In this document: piece after piece, positions 54,886 through 64,000 of the stretch
Layout of the letters: the number at the start of each line of letters is the position of its first letter
Position numbering within the stretch: the first letter of the stretch is position 1
Assembly: GCF_000001735.4 (NCBI RefSeq)
Contig: NC_003075.7
Location: forward strand, 9,859,001-9,923,000
Reading direction: 5' to 3'
DNA from: Arabidopsis thaliana
Lineage: Eukaryota; Streptophyta; Magnoliopsida; Brassicales; Brassicaceae
DNA: 64,000 bases
The notes under the pieces: generated by a model
What the model saw: the letters and a program-made list of their open reading frames with translations, nothing else
Told to the model about the DNA's origin: nothing
Databases searched by the model: none
Program-made: the position numbers and the translations under genes

Positions 54886-55046
54886 TGTTGTAAACAGAGA
54901 AAGAGATAGAGGAAATCAGTGTATTATTCCATTGAGATAAAGGGTTCTTTATATAGGAGTACAAGGAAAGGGTAAAACCCTAGAAACATCTCGATGATGG
55001 GCTTAGATAATGGGCCTTATAATGGGCATCCTCTTGATTCATAACA
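54886..55046 (-). repeat. Right LTR (5' LTR of the minus-strand element)
   Basis: 161 bp, near-identical to the left LTR. As the 5' LTR it would drive leftward transcription from the CTATATAAAG box. Confidence 0.9.
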
Positions 55047-55051
55047 ATATG

Positions 55052-56558
55052 TTGTTTCTTCTAGTTTTGGTCCCCGCTTCCTCACCATCTCTAGCTAGCA
55101 TCATACATTTTCTTTATTTTATAATATATATTTTCGACATAGCATGTAGATTTTCTATTTATCTTTTTTAAAATTTACACCAATCATTGATAGTATATGT
55201 ATTGTAAAATAAAAATAAAAATAAAAATATCTACAACGCATGGTCATATTCAAACTTAATTCTAATATTTACCCAAATGATTTTCTTTTCTAGCGGTTGA
55301 ATTAACTTAGAAAAAGAACAATCTTCACTTAGAGATCCCAGTGACGATTTGGACGCTTAATTATTAGGGTTATCGACTCTTATTAAGGTTCTTCTAAAGA
55401 AAGAAAATGTAATACTTTGAAGATGAAGCAAGACAAACCGAAGAAGACAGCAGATATATATATATATATATATATACCGACCAAGATTCGTGTACGTAAA
55501 AGCACAACTGAGATATGAATTTGTTGGCATGCAAATAAATTACAGATGTTTGATGCTAAGACCAAATGAAATTAAAAAGGGATTTAGGGATTTTGTATCT
55601 GTGAGAGGAACAGTCCATTGAATCAGTGAGATAGGATACTTTAATTATACTGTCTTCTTCTGCTCAGCATGGTTCGAATCCCCATATCAATCATCCATTG
55701 TCTCTTTCACCTTTGTTTTCATAAATGGCAAAAACTTTGGTTGCAATTTGCGACAAAGGATGACGTATTCGGCGCCATTTAAAGTTGGAGTTTTAAAAGT
55801 AAAAACTATTACTATATCATGTGAAAATATAATTAGATTGTGAAGTATAATTTTTAGAATTCTGTCGTTTACCTCTTAGCATTGTTATTTGATTAGACTA
55901 AACTAATAATTCAATTAAATAACAAATCTAATTTTTTCATAGTCGAATTTCATTAGTTAATCGTTTAGTTGTTTCTCTCGTGGATCTTCACATCATCACA
56001 TGTGCCAAGAAGTTAATATTAATATATAGTCATTTTCCGAGAAGAGTCTATTTGGGTTGTTTGAGTAAAGCGTGGATATCTTTTTCCAAAGACCTTTTGA
56101 GAACTTATCAACCACAATCCCTTATATATGGTTGAAGCTGTGATCACTTGTATTACAATTATATTAACAACTCAATCGGCATTAACACAATTGCTTTCGA
56201 TTGGATCTATCAGAAATCGGCATTAACACAATTACATTATATATCACGCTAGGTCTGATCAGCTCCATGTCAATCTCGTTGTTTGTGTGCTCTCGGTTTA
56301 GTTATGTGACTAAGAAGATGAACCGACTTGGATAATTGATTGCCTGGTTGCAATATTTTCGAAAGTGATAGGATATCAACTGTTTCTTTTCAATCCATAA
56401 CTTACATACTTAATGATATAACCACATATATATAGAATCGTGTGGCTGTCCCGAAACACGTGACCATACCATATCGTATTCGAATGCACCTACTTATCAA
56501 CTATTTGAACTGATGTGGATTTAAGAATTGGTCATATATTATCCTCCATGCTTCATAG
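55052..56558. other. Intergenic region between the LTR element and NAOD
   Basis: About 1.5 kb with a (TA)n tract at 55454-55476, AAAAT repeats near 55209-55228 and an 18-bp direct repeat (ATCGGCATTAACACAATT at about 56175 and 56216, about 41 bases apart). No functional gene recognised. Confidence 0.45.
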
Positions 56559-56708
56559 GGTAATATCCAGAGCGATGTTGCAACAGATCCTTACTTGATG
56601 CGTGGCCAATTGATGTTGCTTGTGTGAGTTGCCATAGATCCTAAAGCCAAGGAATACATTTTGGAATCCATAGAAGACATGAACAACATTAAGCAAAGCC
56701 TTCTGTAG
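56559..56708 (+). pseudogene. Possible gene relic of about 50 codons
   Basis: One frame reads DVATDPYLMRGQLMLLV, a TGA stop, then VAIDPKAKEYILESIEDMNN followed by IKQSLL and TAG at 56706-56708. The charged, balanced composition is unlike the surrounding A+T-rich DNA and looks protein-derived. I do not recognise the family. It could be an exon fragment left by a duplication or transposition, or chance. Confidence 0.3.
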
Positions 56709-56915
56709 ATTTTTAATTCTTTTTCGTTGTTGAGGATAGTGATATGTACATTAATTAATTTGGTTCCGTATAATTTTTTAATTAATTAGCGTAACACTCC
56801 ACCCGAAAAGGTCCAAAACCTTAAACAACACACGAAGCTCGTAGACAAGCTGACCAAAACCTTATTAGTTTTGTTTGCAAACCCCAAAAGAAAAAACATC
56901 TTTGGTGTAACAAAA

Positions 56916-59049
56916 ATGGCTTCGTCTTCCAAAGCACTGATCGAATCCATAGGCTCTCTTGACAAAGACTCATACGTTTCTCTCTTATCAAAACTCATAG
57001 GCGAATCTAAATTCGTCCAGAACAATCCGCCGGAGCTCATCCCTCAAGAGGACCTAATCGTCAAACACGTCCTTGACTCTCTCCGTCCTTATAGCACAGA
57101 AACTGGTGGTGGTCCTCTGGTGATCAATCATGTCGCGTATCATTCAGGTAGAGGTAATCTCATCGTTGAGTACCCAGGATCTGTTCCCGGAAAGATCTTG
57201 TCTTTCGTCGGAATGCATATGGACGTCGTCACTGCGAATCCTGATGATTGGGTAATTTTGATTGATTCTAAATATGTGATTTTGATCGGTGCCCATTAGA
57301 ATTAGCTTAAAATCTGATACTGGGTTCTGTTTAATTTCCGATGAACTGATCTGAATTGTTCCAAATTTCAAAGCTTTCTCTGTTTTGTGTACTCTAGGGT
57401 TTAATCGGTTACATTGAATTTTGGATTCTCTGGTTGACTTCGGTTTTTGTTCATAGGAATTTGATCCTTTCTCGCTAAGCATAGATGGTGATAAGCTTCG
57501 TGGTCGTGGGACAACAGATTGTCTTGGTCACGTTGCTCTTGTCACTGAACTCATGAAGAAACTCGGGCAAGCCAAACCGGCGTTGAAATCAACGGTGGTG
57601 GCGGTTTTCATCGCTAGCGAAGAGAACTCTTCCATTCCTGGTGTTGGTGTGGACATGCTGGTGAAAGACAAACTTCTTGATAAGCTCAAATCCGGACCCT
57701 TGTTAGTTTCCATTCTGTTAGAAATTTCTTGGGGAGTTTTTAGATGAAAATTGAAGGATGATTGAAGCTTATTGATGTGTATTCTTTTGAAGGTATTGGA
57801 TTGATACAGCGGATAAGCAGCCGTGTGTTGGAACTGGGGGTATGATACCATGGAAGCTTCAGTTTACTGGAAAGCTTTTCCATAGCGGTTTAGCTCACAA
57901 GGTATTTTATATATGAATGGATTACTCTAGATGAAGTTGCAAACTTGGCATTGATCTTTTCTTCTGTTTGTACGAAGGCGATTAACGCGATGGAGTTAGC
58001 AATGGAAGGGCTTAAGGAAATCCAAGCTCGGTTCTACAGAGACTTTCCGCCTCACCCACAAGAGGAAGTTTATGGTTTTGCAACACCATCCACCATGAAG
58101 CCAACACAGTGGTGTTGTAAGTTTTGGAATCTATAGCATGTTGTGTGCCTAATGACTTTACATGTTGTCTACTTACAATAAATTGTTTGGTTTTGCAGAT
58201 CCAGCAGGTGGAATCAACCAAATCCCCGGAGAATGTACTGTTTCGGGTGATGTCAGGTTGACTCCTTTCTATGAGTAAGTCTCTTCACACTTGTCTTACT
58301 CGTTTCTTCAATGCATTTAGACACACTTTAATGGCTTTTTGGTTGTTTTTGCAGCGTGAAGGAAGTGATAACGAAGTTGCAAGAGTATGTTGACGACATA
58401 AACGGTAACATAGAGAGGCTCGAAACCCGTGGTCCTGTTTCAAAATATGTCTTACCAGATGAGAATTTACGGGGAAGGTTTGGACTTTCTTCTTCTCCTG
58501 ATTCTATTCTTTCTCTCATTTTATTGTCCCTACCGAAATCTTAAAAAGTCTTAATTGTCACTTGCAGGCTCACGTTAAGTTTTGATGAAGCATCAGCTGG
58601 AGTTGCGTGTAATCTTGATTCTCCCGGCTTTCACGTTCTATGCAAAGCAACCGAAGAAGTTGTTGGACACGTGAAGCCTTACTCGATCACCGGTACTTTA
58701 CCTCTAATCCGAGACCTCCAGGTAAACCATTTGATAAACCGTACTTTAACTAGACTCAAGACTGATCTTTCAGAGTTCTCTACAACTTACTCTTTCTAAA
58801 CCAATGAATCATGCTCTTGGTTTGTAGGATGAAGGTTTTGATGTGCAAACTTCAGGATACGGTATTACAAAACCCAACTCGGATTCTCTCCTTTGCTGAA
58901 TTTCCTCATCTTTGATCCTTATCTATTTTAATTTTGTTGCAGGTCTCATGGCTACATATCATGCAAAGAACGAATACTGCCTTCTTACAGACATGTGCCA
59001 AGGCTTTGATGTCTTCATCAGGATCATTTCTCAACTTGAACAAGTATAA
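56916..59049 (+). CDS. NAOD: M20 metallopeptidase, N-acetylornithine deacetylase
   Basis: Nine exons (56916-57251, 57457-57701, 57793-57901, 57978-58116, 58199-58274, 58355-58477, 58568-58721, 58828-58861, 58943-59049) encode 440 residues. Dinuclear-zinc ligands of the M20 family are in place: His101 and Asp103 (GMHMDVV), Asp133 (RGTTDCLGH), Glu167/Glu168 (IASEEN) and a C-terminal His412 (TYHAKNE). The insertion domain (about 195-330) includes the GKLFHSGLAHK dimerisation loop. The enzyme releases ornithine and acetate from N-acetylornithine in arginine and polyamine metabolism. No transit peptide is obvious, suggesting a cytosolic protein. It converges with BCM2, with 172 bp between stop codons. 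Likely AT4G17830. Confidence 0.93.
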
Positions 59050-59221
59050 AATCAGATGGAAGATCATAAAATAAAAGCTTCACATAGCTACTCTCTTATT
59101 AACTAAATGGTTCTATACATTTACTTTGCTTCTATCTATTTGTACAAGTCAATGGTGGCTCAATACTTCAGACACTTTACAAAATTTAAAACAAAGGATA
59201 ATGTTTTATACAGTTATTTAT

Positions 59222-61190
59222 CTATCTTGAGTTGTTGTCACCTTCAGTTTCAAGTTTCTGAACACGTAGCCGGAGTCTTTGCTGATGATGGTGTAGTTTC
59301 CAGAGACCATTACCCAATACAACGGCTGAGTATATACCATGTGTGATGATAGGAGCAAGAAGATTGTTTGTCTGCAATATTTTCAGTTTGGTATCAACGA
59401 TTTTACTACGACATGTCGAAAAAAGAAATGCGTGAACAGAAGAAGTAAAAACCTGAATCCATTCAAAGCCGAGGTATAGACCCAAAAGCCCTTCAAGAAG
59501 AGGAGAGTAGATTTTCTTCATCTGTCTTCGCTCATACCACGCTGCAAAAAGGAACATAGAATCCTTAGTGTGTGATAGTGAACATATCTAAATCCTTATG
59601 CTAAACTGAGTTTTACGAACCTGCAAACAACTTCTTCAGCTCGTCTCGGGCAGAGCGAGTTTTCAAGACCGGTGCCATTATATAAGTTGGATCTAAGAGA
59701 AATAACAAAACAAAATCAGCTATGAGGTTAAAGGTTTTGTAACATAGAGAAATGTTTTAAGTGTAGAAGGAAACCTTTAGGGGAAGCAGCTATGTAGTAG
59801 AGAGAACCAGTGAGAGCGGCTGTAATAGTGGCTGCAAATACTTGAGCAAATGGTACAAATGGTGGCAAGAGTCCAGTCTGAAAATTCAAACAATTAAAAG
59901 TCAAATACACTTAAACGAGTTCAAGGAACAAGAAGGAGACAAGGAAGAACAGAAAATCTATAATACCAAAGCAACCATTCCTCGAGAATCCGAGATAAGA
60001 TCTGTGCCCCTTAGGAATATATCAGCTAGTGCACCCTGTCAAAACAATATCAAAACCACGAAAAACTTCACATACCTAAAACAGAAAGAGAAACAAAACA
60101 ATTGAAGACTATTAGAAGGCAAAAACCTGAAACGCAGCACGATAGAAGAGCTCTTCTCCAACTGAACTTGCAGTAACTACTAAGATAAACTAAAGAAACA
60201 CAAGACAAAGGTTTAACATTTTTTCTCAAAGATTCAATCAATAAGATTCTGTGTTGAGGGTTCTTCACCTGCCAAGCTGACATTCCTTGAAAGAAACCTC
60301 GAAGCTCATCATCTTCAACATCTCTAATGGCACGAGCATGAGGCGACAATTTAACAACTTCATCCTATACAATAAACAACCAAATCTTTCTCATAAACCC
60401 CAAACCTTCATAGCCATTTAAAGAGACATTCATTATCACTACTAACTTACATCAAGAATGAAGAGAAGAGCCATAATAGGTGGAGAAGCATAACCAAGTC
60501 CAGCGATAATTGTATCTAAAGAAGCATTAAAACCTCCTGTGTAATCTATTCCTGCTACTTCACATATGAATCTTCCTGCTACTGCCATTCCACAATATAT
60601 TCCTATATTTTCCCAAATCACCAAATCCAAAATCATTGTTTAAATAAAGTTTCAATTTTGAAATTTCATAAAGGAAACTTCTTTTTCGAAGTTGCTCAAT
60701 CATCTCGTGACTCACCGATTCCATAACTCAACCTAACAATAGCACCGATCTTATCCCAATCCTTAAAATCCCCGCCGCTTCCGCCGACAAACTCGCCGAC
60801 GGAAGTAACCTCACCTGAAGGTCCAGCTAAACCGCCACTACCAGCACCAACAAATTCGCCGCTACTGAAACTTCCAACCGACGTTACATCTCCTGAAGTA
60901 ACAGCTAAACCACGCGCCGCCGCATCTCCGTCGTCGATCACTTCGCTACTGCTCTGTCCAGCGGAAGACGACGATGCTTTAATCGACCTTAATTTCTCTA
61001 ACGAAAGTCCGTTTAACCGTGAATTTCTCTTCCCGCTACGTTTCTTCAAATCCGATCTCGAACACGCCGGAGAATCGAAAAGCTTAGAACTACTCCTAAA
61101 TCCACCGCTTCCGCTACTACACCAAGATGAAGAAGAAGAAGAAGAGAGAGTGACTCTTGTGGAACTACAAGACAATAAAGGAAGACCCAT
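59222..61190 (-). CDS. BCM2: CPBP (CAAX protease-like) chloroplast membrane protein
   Basis: Nine exons (60716-61190, 60451-60602, 60269-60364, 60127-60189, 59967-60035, 59775-59877, 59621-59692, 59453-59541, 59222-59371) encode 422 residues. The first ~60 residues are Ser/Arg-rich without acidic residues early on, as in a chloroplast transit peptide. A Gly/Ser-rich spacer follows. The membrane part has several hydrophobic helices and the CPBP motifs GEELFYRAAFQ (Glu253/Glu254) and PIITHGIYSA (His384). I recall AT4G17840 as BCM2 (BALANCE OF CHLOROPHYLL METABOLISM 2), a thylakoid protein with paralogue BCM1 that stabilises chlorophyll synthesis. The family's protease-like residues are present, but whether it is a protease is not shown. 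Confidence 0.92.
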
Positions 61191-64000
61191 TTATAACATG
61201 CGACAACTCTCAGGCGAAATTATCGGAATAACGCCGGTGATCTCGCCGGAGAGATTCTCTTCTTCATTTAGTAACAGAGAGAGCGAGAGAGAATCGGTGA
61301 CCGCGCGTTTTTATTTTCTCATTTTATTGTAATAAATAGAAGTGGAGACTTTGGACCGTTGGATGGTAGAGAATTATTTGATCTAACGGTTGTGTATAGT
61401 TTAGTAATAGAGACCACTTAAATTTGACAAAGAGTAATTGAACTTGACTACGTTACCTTGATCATTGATTTTGATTTGTACCACTTTGCATGTCTACACG
61501 TTACCCATTCGTTTTTGTGCAGCACATAAAATGGGCCATAGTTTTAGTTAATGGGCTTTCGTCAGAATGAGACTCATATCCATTGCTTGACATCTTAACA
61601 TATATGAATGAGACTGAGCATGTATAACATATGTATCATGTGGGTTTCCCATAAGGTGTTTCTTTTGGGAGGCGTTACTATTACAACATATGTAACATTC
61701 TTCGTATTTTTTTTTACACAAGAAAATGTTGGGTTTTGTTAATTATGTGAAGTTTATCCTACGAAAAAGGATACACAAGAGTTGTGCCTAGAGGGATCTT
61801 AAGTATGTTTGAAAGAGAAGAATGACTTTGATGGAGTGTATGAGCTAGGGAAATTCTCATAAAGAATATGTCTTGGTTTTCTGAAAGAGAAAAAAAAAAA
61901 AACTCTAAAAACAAGTGTCTTGGGAGGGAGCACCACGAACACCTCAGGGAGATGGTATGCTGGATATGGAACTATCTATTATTGTATGAGATTGGTTTGA
62001 ATGCTTTTATTTCAAAAACATAAACATTGTATCATCCAACGAGTTCATATACTGCTAATCATGTAGCCACCTATTAAGCCTGCAAAATGATTTTATTTCA
62101 AAGGTATTTTGCTTATTTTATTTAAGGAACAATGCAAGAAAAAAATGTGCTACTCTATGTTGCAATTCGACCTACATGCATCTGGTAATAGACGTACACA
62201 CATTTACTAAAAATTGACATCACAAACAATCATTAATTATCAATGGATACGAGGTGCATATCTCTAATCTTAACATAGGGATGAAATGTTAGATATACAT
62301 GATGTGCACTTATTAGGATCTGGTAATTGTTGACGTCCATCAATATACTTAATATAGAAACTTCATGATTCCAAAGGATACTAATTCATTTTATGTCATC
62401 TATTTCATACTTAACACATATAACGACTAGTTTTTAAAAAATACATATAATTGTGACGAGACATATATGTACTTCTCTATCACGATTAAAAGACAAAACA
62501 ATATATACTACTTGATCGTATACAATAGGAAACTCTTTTACTATGTAACTATATGTAACCTAAAGTTTTTGATTATAAGAGTTAATATAATATTTCCCAA
62601 ATCCTAATGTAGCCATTTGTAGAGTAGGCCCACCAGTTTTAGGACTAAATCGTTGAGTTAAATCATGAATATACTTGTGGGCGGTTCAATATATAAAAAC
62701 TACATTACGACGATATTACATTTTGTTTTCATAACTTAGGTTACACATGCAAATACAAAAGTCATCTCAATTTATATGTATTCTTAATTCAAACACATGT
62801 CATAACAAAAATAACAAAAATAGAGCCATAAATCTATTTCTATTTAAAAGTTAACAAGCATATATGGTCTAAAATTAATTAAATTAAATTAAAATAATAA
62901 TCAAGAGATAATAAGAGCAAATACTAACTGAATATAATTCCTAAAATAGATAATCGAAATACAATTCATCATTAAATTGCTTTAGTTACAAAGAAAATAA
63001 AATAAGACAAGATATATTAACATAATAAGTTAATGAATTGATGTACTGGCTCTAAATTTGGTCTTTAAATATTTGTGATCTTCTCCCTCTTTGCTCATCA
63101 CTTTTTATGTTGTTTGGACTTTTATGTAAGTATTTTTCAAAATTCATCTATTTATCTTCACTTTGATTTGGATTTTTCTTTGCATCAAGTGAAAAACGTA
63201 TTAAATTTCGAAGAATTATGGTTTTTGTTTTGATTATTTTGGCTAAAATAATTTTATTGTTATTCTATAAATTTAGGATATTATATATGGTTTATATTTT
63301 TTTCAAAGTTATGAATGATTTGGAAATTTTATTTGTGAAGTCTAATTATGATTCAAGATGATCATTTGTTTATAACTTGTATCCTGATTATGAATCAAAA
63401 ATCAAATTGGATCAAGGATTCCAAGATTTTTCATTTTTATCTTAAAATTTGATGATATCAAGGAGTGAAATATAAATTTATTAAGATTGATCACTTCTCT
63501 AGTTTTATTTATGAAGATTTTTTCCCTTTTCTCTCCTTCAATTGTGTTGATTTTGTTTGCTCTGTTCTTTTATCGTTAGAAAATCACAATCATCAATTCT
63601 ATTAGTTAGTTCTTCTTATGAATCAGGTTTTAAATCGTGGTTCATTACTATTGATGTTTGAGATTCATTAATGTTTTAGTTTTTTTTTTCTTAAAGATTC
63701 AGGGATTTGGACTCTAATAGATTTGTCAAGAAATAATATAGAATATCAACTATGATTTTGAACAATCATGACTATGATCATATTGTTGTATCTAAAGAGG
63801 TGACACCATTATTTTCCTCTAAGAACACATATGACTTAAACGAATCTGATATTACAGAACATCTTTCTCAGAAGTAGATATATATTATCCATTTCTGTTC
63901 ATCATGATGGAAGAATATATCTTTGATTTCCATGGAAAAATGAATATAATTAGTTAATTACGTATTTACGTTTTTAGAATGAGGAGCAAATGACATCGTA
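61191..64000. other. BCM2 promoter side and gene-free right end
   Basis: The first ~200 bases are the leader and promoter of BCM2. The rest is A+T-rich with no frame over 60 codons that shows motifs. A 42-codon ATG frame at 63751-63879 on the + strand lacks recognisable features. A gene beginning beyond 64000 might have its leader in the pyrimidine-rich DNA around 63060-63560, but no exon can be supported. Confidence 0.4.

Larger units (their letters stand above)
49996..55046 (-). mobile_element. Copia-type LTR retrotransposon, structurally complete ends, degenerate interior
   Basis: A 5051-bp element flanked by the perfect 5-bp duplication ATATG (49991-49995 and 55047-55051). The LTRs of 162 and 161 bp start TGTT and end AACA. 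The coding strand is minus: the polypurine tract lies beside the left (3') LTR, and the segment next to the right (5') LTR (CGTTATCAGCACGCTC on the minus strand) sits where the primer-binding site should be. Only the C-terminal RNase H of pol is readable, near the 3' LTR. The other ~4 kb has no gag, protease, integrase or RT frame. Insertion was into a TA microsatellite. It may correspond to the element annotated near AT4G17820, from memory only. Confidence 0.85.

Noticed and set aside
63751..63879. 42-codon ATG ORF near the right end
   Set aside because: Too short, without motif or gene structure; cannot be distinguished from chance.
1..64000. CRISPR arrays, operons, phage or plasmid features
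   Set aside because: All context is plant nuclear with spliced genes; no regularly spaced direct repeats or prokaryotic gene packing were seen.

Overview
The window is plant nuclear DNA. It has intron-rich genes with GT/AG borders, A+T-rich intergenic DNA, a plant tRNA-Trp, a microRNA of the miR160 family and plant-specific families (MYB, AHL, class II TPS, defensin-like peptides). The order of recognisable genes (BPL1, SYP23, CTPA2, HSFA1A, RAD1, TPS5, F-box, MYB39, MIR160B, SNARE-associated Golgi protein, AHL23, C2H2 zinc finger, NAOD, BCM2) matches my memory of the AT4G177xx-AT4G178xx interval of Arabidopsis thaliana chromosome 4. Locus names come from memory. Exon borders were read from the sequence and checked by reading frame.

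Layout. 1-3.6 kb: the edge of a minus-strand gene, then two tandem defensin-like (DEFL) genes separated by an Emigrant-type MITE. 3.6-21.1 kb: a dense block with BPL1 (-), SYP23 (+), the thylakoid C-terminal processing protease CTPA2 (-), HSFA1A (-), the checkpoint clamp subunit RAD1 (+), tRNA-Trp (-) and TPS5 (+). HSFA1A and RAD1 diverge from a 216-bp promoter carrying a perfect E2F site. 21.2-24.4 kb: a one-exon F-box gene (-) and MYB39 (-). 24.4-32.4 kb: gene-poor, with a decayed retroelement RNase H fragment and MIR160B. 32.4-33.7 kb: a SNARE-associated Golgi (VTT) membrane protein. 36.5-37.4 kb: AHL23 (-). 37.4-47.9 kb: ten kilobases without a recognisable gene but with compact G-box, TCP-site and hairpin islands. 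47.9-48.5 kb: a QALGGH zinc-finger repressor. 50.0-55.05 kb: a complete-ended Copia-type LTR element on the minus strand, with near-identical LTRs and a perfect 5-bp target-site duplication but an almost non-coding interior. 56.9-61.2 kb: convergent NAOD (+) and BCM2 (-). 61.2-64 kb: no gene recognised.

The genes do not form a pathway. They are an ordinary run of housekeeping, regulatory and stress genes. The most informative local features are the split stop codon and alternative donor that decide whether SYP23 has a membrane anchor, the paired cysteine loss between the two DEFL peptides, the repeat-built first coding intron of TPS5, and the non-autonomous-looking LTR element. I found no evidence for an entirely new biological system.
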